Shown piece by piece: positions 1 through 9,815 of a DNA stretch of 64,000 bases. Every line of letters starts with the position of its first letter. The stretch's first letter is position 1. The translations under genes and the position numbers were made by a program. The DNA lies in contig NZ_CP047226.1 of the NCBI RefSeq assembly GCF_009867135.1, forward strand, positions 1,426,001 to 1,490,000. Reading direction: 5' to 3'. Origin of the DNA: Moraxella osloensis. Its GTDB lineage: Bacteria > Pseudomonadota > Gammaproteobacteria > Pseudomonadales > Moraxellaceae. The notes beneath the pieces were generated by a model. That model worked only from the letters and a program-made list of their open reading frames with translations, had not been told where the DNA came from and ran no database searches.

Positions 1-3
1 CTT

Positions 4-519
4 TTAACGGGGGGTATTATCGATATAGCAAAGTTCATTCGTGGCTTTTTTATTCGTATAACACGTTAGCCAATCCTCCAGTGGCATAGTCTTGCCATTG
101 CTTTTTTGGAGAAGTTTACTATAAGCCGTTGAGCGTTTTTCAACTTCTTTATCGGTTAAAATGTTAAGTGTTTTAGCATCGCGGTTACGCTGCAGCGCTT
201 TTTCACCATCGATGGTCGTGGTTGACTGTTCATTTTTCCAACCGCCTTTGCCGTCATCTTCGGCAAACCAATTATCAACGATATCAATTTTACCATAGCC
301 TTTAACATAAAATGTTGCTTCGAACACAGCATAGCCTGAGGCTGCACCGCCACTTGAACCCTCATACGTGCATACGGTTTTTTTAACAAGTTTATGGTTT
401 TTTAGCACATAGCACGTGGTTGTTTCATCTTCAAATTGACCGACTCCAGCCAAGCTATTGACACCTAATAATAAACCACTGCTAACCACGGCGATTTTAA
501 ACAAATTTTTCATCATCAT
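4..519 (-). CDS. Secreted protein of unknown function
   Basis: The 171-residue product starts with a short charged stretch and a hydrophobic core ending near residue 25 (NSLAG), a typical Sec signal peptide, so it is probably periplasmic. The mature part has four cysteines, two near the start (TTCYV, KTVCTY) and two near the end (LTCYT, ELCYI), which could form disulphides. I recognise no family. Three ATG codons lie in a row at the start (511-519), preceded by a weak AGGG. The start is 4 nt from the stop of the upstream rraA-like gene, so the two may be co-transcribed. Complete in the window. Confidence 0.6.
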   Translation of the reverse strand: MMMKNLFKIAVVSSGLLLGVNSLAGVGQFEDETTTCYVLKNHKLVKKTVCTYEGSSGGAASGYAVFEATFYVKGYGKIDIVDNWFAEDDGKGGWKNEQSTTTIDGEKALQRNRDAKTLNILTDKEVEKRSTAYSKLLQKSNGKTMPLEDWLTCYTNKKATNELCYIDNTPR

Positions 520-523
520 GTCC

Positions 524-1051
524 CTAGTCGATTAGTGATTTTTGACTAAGAATGATACCGTTATTATCTGCATACACATACATGCCAGAGTTGATAGTTA
601 GACCGCCAAAGCTGATTTCGATATCCGTCTCGCCCACACCTTTGCGATTGGATTTGCGGGGAATGGCGCCGAGCGCTTGTACGCCAATTGGCATTTTGCC
701 CATATCATCTACATCTCGCACACAGCCATAAACAATCACGCCAGCCCAGCCATTATCAACCGCACTTTGTGCAATCATATCACCCAGCAAGGCACAGCGC
801 ATTGATGCCCCACCGTCTACCACCAAAACCTTGCCATTGCCTTTATTATCTTTGCCATACGTGGCTAACAGCTCTTTAACACGGCTATTGTCTTCAAAGC
901 ATTTGACGGTTACCACTTCACCGCCAAATTTTGTGTTACCGCCATAGCTAAAAAAGCGTTTGCCTTCCATGTTGGGTGCACAAACCTGACATTCTGGATT
1001 ATCATCTAATAAATCGCAGGTAATAAAATTTTGTAACGTCATGTCGCTCAT
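524..1051 (-). CDS. rraA: RraA-family protein (RNase E inhibitor RraA / HMG aldolase-like)
   Basis: The product has the RraA fold signatures: a GKVLVVDGG strand, RCALLGD, NGWAGVIVYGCVRD and the C-terminal SFGGLTINSG...YADNNGII. In the family, RraA binds RNase E and lowers its activity, while close relatives are class II 4-hydroxy-4-methyl-2-oxoglutarate aldolases; sequence alone does not separate these. The G-x-R-D stretch used for metal or substrate binding in the aldolases is present (YGCVRDVDD), so aldolase activity stays possible. Two ATGs are in tandem; an AAGGAG at 1057-1062 sits 5 nt before the second (1051), so I prefer that start. About 175 residues, normal for the family. Confidence 0.88.
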   Translation of the reverse strand: MSDMTLQNFITCDLLDDNPECQVCAPNMEGKRFFSYGGNTKFGGEVVTVKCFEDNSRVKELLATYGKDNKGNGKVLVVDGGASMRCALLGDMIAQSAVDNGWAGVIVYGCVRDVDDMGKMPIGVQALGAIPRKSNRKGVGETDIEISFGGLTINSGMYVYADNNGIILSQKSLID

Positions 1052-1085
1052 CATGGCTCCTTAAGTCAATCGTTTTTTGGGAAGG

Positions 1086-1799
1086 TTAGTTTCTAAACCG
1101 CGTCATCGCTAGCATTTCACCGTTACTGATAACTTGGGTTTTCTTGGCGGTATCGACGCTATTAGCACATTTTTCATAAGTATGTTTGATGTGCCAATTG
1201 TTACTCACCAGCGCCATTGCCATCGCTACCCTATCGGCTTCTATGGGACGGACAGGCAGTCTTTTAGGTACAATAGGTTTGATGAGTTTGTACGCCGTCT
1301 GTGCGATGGTTTCAAGTTTACGATCATCGTGTTTGCCAAGCAGCAAAGAGGGACGAAAAATTGCCAATTCTTGAAAGCCTAAATTGTCAATCGCGGTTTC
1401 AAGCTCACCTTTGACACGGTTATAAAAAAAGCGACTGTCGGCATTGGCGCCCATCGCCGATAACAAAAAAAACCGCTCTACGCCTTTTTGTTTGCAAGCT
1501 TTTGCAAATGCCACATTATAGGTAAAATCAATTTGCCGAAATGCCGCTTCACTACCCGCTTCCTTAATGGTAGTACCCAGACAGCTAAAAGCATCGGTGT
1601 CTTTACCAATCGACAGCGCAGACACAAATTCATGCATTTGATTAAAATCTTTGAGCTGGTAGAAATGCATCGAATCACTCAACCCTTTTGGCTGAGAGCG
1701 CGCAATGATAATGACTTTTTGATAAAGACTGCCAAGCTGGGTCAGTAATGAATTGCCTACCAAGCCGGTTGCACCGATGATTAATGCTGTGCGCTGCAT
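1086..1799 (-). CDS. NAD(P)-binding atypical SDR, TIP30/HTATIP2-like
   Basis: A 237-residue Rossmann protein. The N-terminal GATGLVG is the glycine-rich dinucleotide-binding loop, followed by an IIIARS strand that probably contacts NADP. The catalytic-type Y-x-x-x-K appears as FYNRVKGELE, and FRPSLLLG is typical of the atypical SDR group that includes TIP30/HTATIP2 and bacterial 'NAD(P)H-binding oxidoreductases'. The substrate cannot be read from the sequence. It lies upstream of rraA on the same strand with a 34-nt gap and could share its transcript. Length is normal. Confidence 0.8.
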   Translation of the reverse strand: MQRTALIIGATGLVGNSLLTQLGSLYQKVIIIARSQPKGLSDSMHFYQLKDFNQMHEFVSALSIGKDTDAFSCLGTTIKEAGSEAAFRQIDFTYNVAFAKACKQKGVERFFLLSAMGANADSRFFYNRVKGELETAIDNLGFQELAIFRPSLLLGKHDDRKLETIAQTAYKLIKPIVPKRLPVRPIEADRVAMAMALVSNNWHIKHTYEKCANSVDTAKKTQVISNGEMLAMTRFRN

Positions 1800-2151
1800 A
1801 AAACAATGACCTCAATATGAATATTTTTATGAGTTTTTAATGTCATTTTATTTAATCACAGATAATCAAAACTTTCACCTACAAATACGTTTTTTTCAGC
1901 GTTGGTGTGTAGTAGTCGATGGTTTTTTGGCCAACAGACGAAATACGCTGAATAATCTGTCGAAGTAAGTTGTTATTGTAGCGTGAGTTTGTTAAAATAG
2001 CGGGCTTTAAATCCGCTTGATATCGTTAATTGTGTTTCCGTGTCTAGTGATTCAAGGATTCAAGCAACCCTAACTACCCGTATCTGTAATAAGCGAATGG
2101 CTGCTCACTTACTAACAGAACGATTTATATTGCAAATCCAAGGAGATTTAC
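1800..2151 (+). other. rpsT upstream region and leader
   Basis: This 352-nt gap separates the divergent SDR gene and rpsT. It holds the rpsT promoter (1970-1998) and an untranslated leader of about 147 nt. The leader begins with a small hairpin, GCGG (2001-2004) pairing with CCGC (2013-2016). I see no open reading frame or riboswitch in the rest. Confidence 0.6.
1970..1998 (+). promoter_or_regulatory. Sigma-70 promoter of rpsT
   Basis: TTGTTA (1970-1975) and TAAAAT (1993-1998) are separated by exactly 17 nt, a good sigma-70 promoter. Transcription would start near 2005, giving a leader of about 147 nt before the rpsT GTG. Confidence 0.7.
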
Positions 2152-2421
2152 GTGGCAAATTCTGCACAAGCTCGCAAACGCGCTCGTCAAAACGTTAAAC
2201 GTCGTCAATTAAAAGCATCACAACGTTCTATGGTTCGTACTTTCATCAAACATGTGGTAAAAGCCGTTGAAGATAAAAACTACGACGCAGCGACTGAAGC
2301 TTACAAAAAAGCAGTTCCAGTGATTGACCGTATTGCTGACAAAGGCGTGATTCACAAAAACAAAGCAGCACGTCATAAAAGCCGCTTAAACAAAGCAATT
2401 AAAGCCCTTAAAACTGCCTAA
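2152..2421 (+). CDS. rpsT: 30S ribosomal protein S20
   Basis: An 89-residue, strongly basic, helical protein beginning [13 protein letters not shown], the hallmark start of bacterial S20; length is exactly typical. It binds 16S rRNA early in 30S assembly. The start codon is GTG, with AGGAG at 2141-2145 six nt upstream. In E. coli, rpsT also has a non-ATG start (TTG) and S20 represses its own translation, so a weak start codon here fits the same autogenous control, which is an inference. It is monocistronic: own promoter upstream and a strong terminator 16 nt after the stop. Confidence 0.98.
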   Translation: MANSAQARKRARQNVKRRQLKASQRSMVRTFIKHVVKAVEDKNYDAATEAYKKAVPVIDRIADKGVIHKNKAARHKSRLNKAIKALKTA

Positions 2422-2436
2422 TTGTTTGTTTAAAAT

Positions 2437-2470
2437 TAAAAAAGCCAATTCATATTGAATTGGCTTTTTT
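2437..2470. terminator. Bidirectional terminator between rpsT and adk
   Basis: Perfect 11-bp stem (2442-2452 with 2456-2466) around a 3-nt loop, with six A before and six T after, so it can work on both strands for the convergent rpsT and adk. Confidence 0.9.
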
Positions 2471-2507
2471 ATTGAGCCCGATTTGGGTATACAACTGATT
2501 TAATTAT

Positions 2508-2542
2508 AAAAAAAGCCAAAATCAAAATTTCAGCTTTTTTTT
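2508..2542 (-). terminator. Possible adk terminator
   Basis: AAAAAAAGC (2508-2516) is complementary to GCTTTTTTT (2533-2541), giving an AT-rich stem with a T-run on either side. It lies about 50 nt past the adk stop. It is weaker than the neighbouring hairpin at 2437-2470 and could be an extra or backup terminator. Confidence 0.45.
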
Positions 2543-2589
2543 ATTTAGCTTATCTAAAAGCCCAATGATGCGTTTCATCATGGTGTTAA

Positions 2590-3282
<693 letters not shown>

Positions 3283-3507
3283 CTATCTCATTACTGCAAT
3301 AGCAAAAAAGACCCACAAATGGTGTGTTCGAATAACTAACAGTTTTGAAATACTGGGTTAACAATACTCGTTAACCGCTAAAATCTCAAGCAATTTTTGC
3401 AAAATAATTTAAATTGATAGGGGTATTAAAAATAAAAATGTGGCAAGCTTTAATCCGCCCCTTATTCAATTAAGCCCCTATTCAATCAAGGGATTTTTCA
3501 TAACGAT

Positions 3508-4788
3508 TTAAGGCACGATTTTATCAATCAATACGGTTGTAGACTCAGCCGTTTTCTCTAGCGGTACGGGGTTACTGGTTAAGTCACCGCTTTGCGGCAT
3601 GGCGTCACCTGAAGCACTAACCCGAGCAGTAATCACCAAGGGCTCATTGGTGCTAATCGCCGAGCTTAAGGTCATCGTCGGCATGATGCTATCGTTATCG
3701 CTGATGTTAATTGCCATACCGTTGATGGTTAAGCTATCTGCTGACAGTTTTTTGGCAGCAACAGGGGGACCACCTGCCATCTTACGCACATTAACAAATA
3801 AACTTTCGCCTTTTTTCACCCGTCCTAATATCTCAGGGGTGACTTTGACATTGACTGTAATCGCCTGTTCGCCTTGGGCTTCCCGCTGGTTGATAGTCTG
3901 CTCAAGTTCAGATAAGCTGCTTAGGGCTTGGGTATGATCGCCAGGACGCGCTTGGATTTCGGTGCGTAGCAGCGCTACCCATTTTCGAGACTGCGCGTAG
4001 TTGCCCGCTCGCATTTCGCCCATTGCCATCAGCATTTGTGCGCCTTGGTGTTTGGGACTTTTGGCTAGAATATGCTCAACCACTTGACGGGTTTTGTCAT
4101 CCATTACCCCGCCTTGGGTAAAAAAGCTAGTTTGCGCGTAGGTGATGGCGACTTTTTCATCATCAGGATTGAGACGATACGCCCTTGCCAAGGCTTCAAT
4201 CGCTTGCTCGGGTGCTTGCAGCGCTACAAACACTTCAGATAGACGAAACCAACGCAGCGGATCGGTGGCATGATGATGCACGTTGGTTTGCATGGCACTA
4301 ATGAGTCCCACGCTGTCTTTGGTTGCCCATTCGGGTGGCGTATCGATTTTTGCGGTCAGCAAATCATCCGCGACTTGTCCCAAGCGATTTTGTGCATCCC
4401 ATAATTGATAGACGGGCGTGCGGTCGCCAATCATCACATAAGCCATCACAGATAATAGCGGAATCCAGATGATAAATATCAGACGGCTTTTCCAATTGGG
4501 GGTAAAATGGCTGGTATCTTGATTGTCACTGATGTCTAGTAATTGACGCTCTAACGCCAGTTTTTGGGTTTGATAAGTCGCCTCATCGATTTGACCCTCG
4601 TCAAAATCAGCATCAAGCTCTACCAACCGTTGTTTGAATACTTCAATATTGAGCGTTAGTAGCTGATTATCAGCGCGATTGGCGATGGCGTGATGGTCTT
4701 GGGTTTGCAACCAGGGTAACAAAATAAATACCGCAAGCGTTATAGCAAATAGAAGCGCGACAATGATAAAAATAATTAGCGTTGACAT
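3508..4788 (-). CDS. ccmI: Cytochrome c maturation protein CcmI
   Basis: 426 residues. An N-terminal membrane segment (about 5-25) is followed by a coil (VFKQRLVELDADFDEG) that is the standard CcmI N-domain, a second membrane segment near 99-117, then a periplasmic TPR-like domain (RWFRLSEVFVALQAPEQAI...) and a C-terminal domain. CcmI holds the apocytochrome c C-terminus and presents it to CcmF/CcmH for haem attachment. The start ATG overlaps the ccmH stop in the form TAATG, with AAGGA upstream, so translation is coupled. It is the last gene of ccmFGHI. Confidence 0.92.
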   Translation of the reverse strand: MSTLIIFIIVALLFAITLAVFILLPWLQTQDHHAIANRADNQLLTLNIEVFKQRLVELDADFDEGQIDEATYQTQKLALERQLLDISDNQDTSHFTPNWKSRLIFIIWIPLLSVMAYVMIGDRTPVYQLWDAQNRLGQVADDLLTAKIDTPPEWATKDSVGLISAMQTNVHHHATDPLRWFRLSEVFVALQAPEQAIEALARAYRLNPDDEKVAITYAQTSFFTQGGVMDDKTRQVVEHILAKSPKHQGAQMLMAMGEMRAGNYAQSRKWVALLRTEIQARPGDHTQALSSLSELEQTINQREAQGEQAITVNVKVTPEILGRVKKGESLFVNVRKMAGGPPVAAKKLSADSLTINGMAINISDNDSIMPTMTLSSAISTNEPLVITARVSASGDAMPQSGDLTSNPVPLEKTAESTTVLIDKIVP

Positions 4789-5363
4789 TAATTTTCCTTA
4801 GCCACTGCTTGATTGATTTCACCAGTTTTAGCATTGGCAGCGTTATCATTGGCATTTAACAAGTTTTGTAATCGCTGTTGTTCGGCGGCTGAGAGTGGCG
4901 CATAACCCTCTTCTATGGGATTGGCGATGGCAGCGGCACGTTTTGACGAATTACGGTTACGAATAAACCAAGCCAGCATCACAAACACCAACAACACAGG
5001 CGGAAAAAACCATAAAATCCAGGTGGATGGGCGCACAGGTGGTTTGTAGCTAATAAAGTCACCGTAGCGCTCATTCATATACTGGCGAATTTCGCCGTCG
5101 GAACGACCGTCTTTGACCATATCATAGGTCTTTTGTTTTAAATCTTGCGCAATTGGCGCATCGGAACCTGCCAAGTTCTGGTTTTGACATTTTGGACAAC
5201 GAAACTCTTCGATAAGCGCACGATATTGGGCTTCTTGGCGCGGGTTGTCAAATTGGTAGGTATCAATATTTGCCCAAGCAGACATGGATAACCCTGCGAC
5301 CAACACCACCATAGCCATCGCCCTGACTATCAAATGAAGAATTTTTGCAAATGTGATACTCAT
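4788..5363 (-). CDS. ccmH: Cytochrome c maturation protein CcmH (thiol-disulphide component)
   Basis: An N-terminal hydrophobic signal ending at SAWA precedes a three-helix domain with the CcmH redox motif RCPKCQNQNLAGSDAP; the two cysteines are residues 56 and 59 counting from the chosen ATG. A membrane anchor (WILWFFPPVLLVFVMLAWF) follows. CcmH keeps the haem-binding cysteines of apocytochrome c reduced and works with CcmF. A GTG 6 nt further upstream is possible, but the ATG at 5363 has GAGG 7 nt before it and forms an ATGA overlap with the ccmG stop, so I prefer it. Confidence 0.94.
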   Translation of the reverse strand: MSITFAKILHLIVRAMAMVVLVAGLSMSAWANIDTYQFDNPRQEAQYRALIEEFRCPKCQNQNLAGSDAPIAQDLKQKTYDMVKDGRSDGEIRQYMNERYGDFISYKPPVRPSTWILWFFPPVLLVFVMLAWFIRNRNSSKRAAAIANPIEEGYAPLSAAEQQRLQNLLNANDNAANAKTGEINQAVAKEN

Positions 5364-5935
5364 TGGCACACCTCACGGATTTTAGCATCGGCGGCTTGTT
5401 CACGTAGTGCAGTCATACAAGGCAATACCTGCTTATTGTAGCGCTCTTCGTTGATTTCACCCAAGATATGCTGGCGCACATTGCCTTTGCCATCAACCAC
5501 AAATGACTCTGGCACACCTGTCAGACCCAAATCAATGCCAAAATTCCCTTCTTTATCTTGCACATTGAGGGTAAATGGGTCTTCATGGGTGTTGAGATAA
5601 TCAAGCGCGTCTTTGGTTTCATCTTTATAATTGACCCCAACAATCGGTACGCCGGCTTTTGACATTTGCAGTAAAAACGGGTGTTCAACTTTACAAGTCA
5701 CGCACCAAGACGCCCATACATTGAGTAAAAATGGCTGTTTGGGTAGCTGCGCTTGGGTAATCATTTGTGATGGGTTACCCAAAGACGGTAAGCTAAAACT
5801 TGGCAAAGCGCGATTGAGCGAGGTGTTGGTCACTACTGTGGTATCTTTGCCCAACCGTGTATAAAACAGCGCAATGATAATCAAAAAAAGCACCAAAGGA
5901 ATTAAAAACCAAAGTTGTCTTTTACGCATTGCCAT
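5360..5935 (-). CDS. ccmG: Thiol:disulphide interchange protein CcmG (DsbE)
   Basis: A membrane-anchored periplasmic thioredoxin-like protein. One N-terminal transmembrane segment is followed by the active site NVWASWCVTCKVEHP (cysteines 78 and 81 from the chosen start) and the cis-proline loop LTGVPESFVVD. The WC-V-T-C dipeptide differs from the usual WCPxC but WCVTC/WCVSC occurs in many CcmG. It passes electrons from DsbD to apocytochrome c. I choose the ATG at 5935 because AGGAG lies 7 nt upstream; a GTG at 5941 is an alternative. It overlaps the end of ccmF by 14 nt. Confidence 0.94.
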   Translation of the reverse strand: MAMRKRQLWFLIPLVLFLIIIALFYTRLGKDTTVVTNTSLNRALPSFSLPSLGNPSQMITQAQLPKQPFLLNVWASWCVTCKVEHPFLLQMSKAGVPIVGVNYKDETKDALDYLNTHEDPFTLNVQDKEGNFGIDLGLTGVPESFVVDGKGNVRQHILGEINEERYNKQVLPCMTALREQAADAKIREVCQ

Positions 5936-8006
5936 GAGCACTCTCCTGACCTAACTCGCTGTCATTTTTTACTAACACGGTGGCGTTTGCCGCTGCTGTG
6001 TTAACCACTGCCAAATTCCCTGACTTATCATCATTTATATCAGCAAGTCTAGGCAGTTTACGATAACGTTTATCAAACATACTTAAAATCGCACCGAGCG
6101 CCAGCACAAAACCACCCCACCACACCCAGCGTACGCCAGGTTTAATATAGATACGCACCGCCCATTTAGTGGCATCGGCTTCGCTTTGATTAACACCTAA
6201 AATCGGCTCACCCATTGCCATATAGATATCTCTTAATGGGTTGTACTGGATAGAAGCTTCAGTCATGGGCATTTGACTGACCACATAATGGCGTTTTTCT
6301 GGATAAAGGGTCGCAACCACTTGGTTGTTCTTACGAACACTGACGACCGCTTGGGTGGCATCAAAGTTGGCGCCGCGGATTTTTTTTAGCTCATCCATCG
6401 TGAACTGGTAGCCTTGTACTTCAACCGATTGGTTTTTTTGCATGGCAATGTCTTTTTCGATACTTAGACTTGTGGTAATAGCAATGCCCATCACGGATAA
6501 CAAAATACCCAGATGCGCCAGCTGCATTCCCCAATAGCCCATGTGCAGACGTTTTAATCCAGCGCCAAACGAGCGCGCGTTACGGGTTTTGTCTTTGATA
6601 TCAATTACCATCCATACCAATACCCATAGACACAGTGCCGCTGACATAAAGATATTGATATCGATGCTACTGACCAAGAAATAGCTTAAAACCCCGGCTA
6701 ATACAAAACAGCTGGCTAAAATCGCCAAGCCTGTACCCAAAAATGGACGGGTGTCTTTTTTCCAGCGGCTGACCGGTCCAATGGCTAAAAACAACAACAA
6801 TAACCAAGTTAACGGCACAAATAACGCATTAAAATAAGGCGCACCAACCGATACTTGACCGAGTTTTAACGCATCGGCCAGCATTGGATAAAGTGTGCCA
6901 ATCACCACCACGATGGTTGCGACTAATATAATAATGTTATTGATGACCAATAATGTCTCACGAGATTTAAGCTGATAATGGCTTTCTTGGGTCAAGCGCC
7001 AACCGCGCCACGCAAACATCGCCAGACCGCCACCGATGACCACGCCCAAAATCACCAAGATAAACAGACCGCGTGTGGGATCTGCGGCAAATGAGTGAAC
7101 CGAGGTAATGACCCCCGAACGTACCAAAAACGTACCCAATAAACTTAAAGCAAAGGTGAAAATCGCCAACATAATCGTCCAAGCTTTGAACACGCCGCGC
7201 TTTTCGGTAACTGCCAATGAGTGTAATAATGCCACCCCACCGAGCCAAGGCATAAACGACGCGTTTTCCACAGGATCCCAAAACCACCAGCCGCCCCAGC
7301 CAAGCTCGTTGTATGCCCACATTGAGCCAAACACAATCCCTAAGGTCAAACAACACCAAGCCGCTAGTGTCCAAGGACGCGACCAACGCGTCCACACCGC
7401 ATCTAACCGACCTGCCCATAATGCTGCCATGGCAAAAGCAAACGGTACCACCGCGCCCACATAGCCCATATATAGCATCGGTGGATGAAAAATTAATCCA
7501 GGGTCTTGCAGTAGTGGATTCAAATCTTTACCATCCACTGGGATGCTGGGTAGACTGCGATTAAAAGGTGACGACACAAAAATCACCATGCTTAGCATCA
7601 TCATTTGCACAAAGGCTATAATCACCAACACGCGTGCGCGCATGGCAAGCGGCAAGCTTCGACTAAAAACGGCCACCGCCGCGCCCCAAGTCGCCAAAAT
7701 GGTGACCCACAATAACAGTGAGCCTTCATGCCCGCCCCACGTGGCGGATAGGCGATAGTACCAAGGCAGCAAAGAATTTGACTGATTGGCGACATAAATC
7801 AACGTAAAATCATTGGCATAAAACCCATACATCAGGCACAAAAACGACGTACCGGTTGCCAAAAACTGAGCAATGGCAAAACTTCCCGCCAGTCGTTGCC
7901 AAGCAGGTTGGTGTTTGAACACCCCGACTGCTGGCAAAATAACCTGTAAAATGGCAATCACCAAGGCTGAAATAAGCGCAAAATAGCCCAATTCAGTAAT
8001 TAACAT
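5922..8006 (-). CDS. ccmF: Cytochrome c haem lyase subunit CcmF
   Basis: A polytopic inner-membrane protein of 694 residues. It carries the WWD haem-handling motif (WGGWWFWDPVENASFMPW) and conserved loops WGGHEGSLLLWV and DPGLIFHPPMLYMGYV, which hold family histidines. CcmF takes haem from CcmE and, with CcmH/CcmI, joins it to apocytochrome c. The frame opens at a GTG (8039), but the internal ATG at 8006 has GGAG 8 nt upstream and gives MLITELGYFALI, which matches how CcmF usually begins. First of four overlapping ccm genes. ccmABCDE are not in this window. Confidence 0.95.
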   Translation of the reverse strand: MLITELGYFALISALVIAILQVILPAVGVFKHQPAWQRLAGSFAIAQFLATGTSFLCLMYGFYANDFTLIYVANQSNSLLPWYYRLSATWGGHEGSLLLWVTILATWGAAVAVFSRSLPLAMRARVLVIIAFVQMMMLSMVIFVSSPFNRSLPSIPVDGKDLNPLLQDPGLIFHPPMLYMGYVGAVVPFAFAMAALWAGRLDAVWTRWSRPWTLAAWCCLTLGIVFGSMWAYNELGWGGWWFWDPVENASFMPWLGGVALLHSLAVTEKRGVFKAWTIMLAIFTFALSLLGTFLVRSGVITSVHSFAADPTRGLFILVILGVVIGGGLAMFAWRGWRLTQESHYQLKSRETLLVINNIIILVATIVVVIGTLYPMLADALKLGQVSVGAPYFNALFVPLTWLLLLFLAIGPVSRWKKDTRPFLGTGLAILASCFVLAGVLSYFLVSSIDINIFMSAALCLWVLVWMVIDIKDKTRNARSFGAGLKRLHMGYWGMQLAHLGILLSVMGIAITTSLSIEKDIAMQKNQSVEVQGYQFTMDELKKIRGANFDATQAVVSVRKNNQVVATLYPEKRHYVVSQMPMTEASIQYNPLRDIYMAMGEPILGVNQSEADATKWAVRIYIKPGVRWVWWGGFVLALGAILSMFDKRYRKLPRLADINDDKSGNLAVVNTAAANATVLVKNDSELGQESAHGNA

Positions 8007-8073
8007 ACCCACTGCTCCTATCGCTGTAGTGGTTATCACACTGTAGAATTTTCACCAAAAAAAATGGGTCAAA

Positions 8074-9399
8074 TTAATAAAACACCAATATCAAATGTAT
8101 CCAGCCCGCCAAAAACCCTGTCACACCGCCCAAAATAATCAGTGTTAATTCATCTTCACGAAAGGCAGGGCGCAACAGATTTTGAAATTCATTGGGCGTC
8201 AATGCGCGAATTCGGTCTCGAAACAGCCCAAAGATTTTTTCTGCGCGGCTAAGGTTAAGCTCAGGATTACTCATCGGCACCATGGTCGCTGCTATCGACT
8301 TATCAATAATCACATGCTTAAGCTGACCAAACTCTTTACGACCCAAACCAAATTTCAAGCTCGTTTGAATCACCTGTGATTCCAAAATTGGGTTTAGGTG
8401 TTTTTTAATCAGCTCACGCGTTTGCATCGCACGGCTGCCATACATCATTTCATACATGATGTTTTTGAGCGTGACCAAATCTTTGACCACAATCTCAGCA
8501 AACACCTCAGAGACTTCAGGCTGGCGTTTCATAAAACCACCTTGCCAGTTAAATTGTCCCATATGCGGTTTTTCAAAGCGGATAAACGGCAGCGATTTGC
8601 TAAAACTAAAAAATTTGGGATAGCGATAATAATGCGGTTCAATCGGATTAAATACCATCCAGATGGCAATCCAGTTGGTCAACAGCCCCCAAATCGCAGC
8701 AAAAAACGGCACCGTCCAATGCTGCGGCACAAACCAAAAAATCGCCATCTGCAAAATACCAAATACAAACCCAATCAGCGCACTGATATGCCAAATAAAA
8801 TTAATCTCTTTTTGACCTACCTTCAAAAACATGCGCACCATCAGCGCACGGTCGCTTTCCATCTTGTTGACAATCATCTCGCGCATATCAACCAAGTTTT
8901 CGACATTGTAGGTCAAGTCGAGCACCAGATTTTTCATGATAGCTGGCAATTGCTCGTGTCCATAGGCATAGATACGGCGTTTGACAGCAAAAGGCAGATT
9001 CGCCCATAGCGTTGCCGAGCGCTCATTCATGATTTCATCAATCAGCAAATCCAAGTTTTGGTTCATGGTTTGGCTGATAAAATCTGCCACTTCTTCAGGG
9101 TGCATGGCTTGGAAAAACTCATCGAGTGAGCCAAGCTTGGATAAAGTTTGGTCAACGATGATCCCCGATATTTTACCCGCTTTGCGTGGCACAATGCCCT
9201 GCCAGCCGATACCACCGCCTGGGAACCCTTGAATCTTAATGCCCCAAAAATGAATGGGATGAAATAGCATCTTGAGTGCCATCCATACATGCGCCCAAGT
9301 CACGACTGCTGTCACAAATGGAATGGTCAGCATAGCGAAAAATTGCGGATGGGTTGCAAGCTTGTGCCAAATTTCTGCAAACATATCAAAAAAGCTCAC
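8074..9399 (-). CDS. DUF445 family membrane protein
   Basis: 441 residues with hydrophobic segments near the start, in the middle (HISALIGFVFGILQMAIFWF and AAIWGLLTNWIAIWMVFNP) and at the very end (ILGGVTGFLAGWIHLILVF). The pattern GIVPRKAGKIS followed by helical stretches, and TNWIAIWMVFNPIEP, is characteristic of DUF445 (YheB/YjiN-like) proteins, whose function is unknown. The frame opens with a GTG and no clear ribosome-binding site; an ATG five codons later is an alternative. It lies 67 nt upstream of ccmF on the same strand and may be co-transcribed with the ccm operon. Confidence 0.8.
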   Translation of the reverse strand: MSFFDMFAEIWHKLATHPQFFAMLTIPFVTAVVTWAHVWMALKMLFHPIHFWGIKIQGFPGGGIGWQGIVPRKAGKISGIIVDQTLSKLGSLDEFFQAMHPEEVADFISQTMNQNLDLLIDEIMNERSATLWANLPFAVKRRIYAYGHEQLPAIMKNLVLDLTYNVENLVDMREMIVNKMESDRALMVRMFLKVGQKEINFIWHISALIGFVFGILQMAIFWFVPQHWTVPFFAAIWGLLTNWIAIWMVFNPIEPHYYRYPKFFSFSKSLPFIRFEKPHMGQFNWQGGFMKRQPEVSEVFAEIVVKDLVTLKNIMYEMMYGSRAMQTRELIKKHLNPILESQVIQTSLKFGLGRKEFGQLKHVIIDKSIAATMVPMSNPELNLSRAEKIFGLFRDRIRALTPNEFQNLLRPAFREDELTLIILGGVTGFLAGWIHLILVFY

Positions 9400-9815
9400 A
9401 TGGTGAAAAAAGCTAAAATCAAAGGACCATAAAACCGAAATGACATTATAAGGGTTGCTTGAAAACGTCTATAATATAAGTGGGTTAATAGGGGTGCGTT
9501 CAAACTGCTAGATTTTAGCACAGAAAGATATATTTTGCCTGAAGAAGTTATATTTTTAGCGGTTTTGATTCCCTATGTTGCCATCCATATTGCCGTCAAT
9601 GCTGCTATCATAATTTGATACATTTGTTTTGACAGCAGCCGTTAGTTATTTGCGATTTTGGCAGGATTTGGGCATGCTTATTTGCCACATTTTATGCTAG
9701 TATATCGCTCTTAAATTTTGATTTTAGCCACCAATAGGTAGGTGGGTGATATCCCTATATTTGTTCATCGCACCGCGACCCTTTTTAAAACCGTTCTAAT
9801 TGCTGTTACCCGCTT
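9400..9815. other. Divergent intergenic region, DUF445 / mrdA
   Basis: 416 nt between divergent genes, with no ORF of note. On the minus strand a TATAAT lies close to 9450, suited to the DUF445-ccm transcript, but I see no matching -35. Toward mrdA there is a perfect TTGACA at 9629-9634 without a convincing -10, overlapping an inverted repeat at 9601-9639 (10-bp arms, one mismatch). Promoter positions are therefore uncertain. Confidence 0.4.

Noticed and set aside
8398..9009. A 203-codon open frame antisense to the DUF445 gene
   Set aside because: His/Lys/Arg-rich translation of the opposite strand, no start signal, and the DUF445 gene explains the region.
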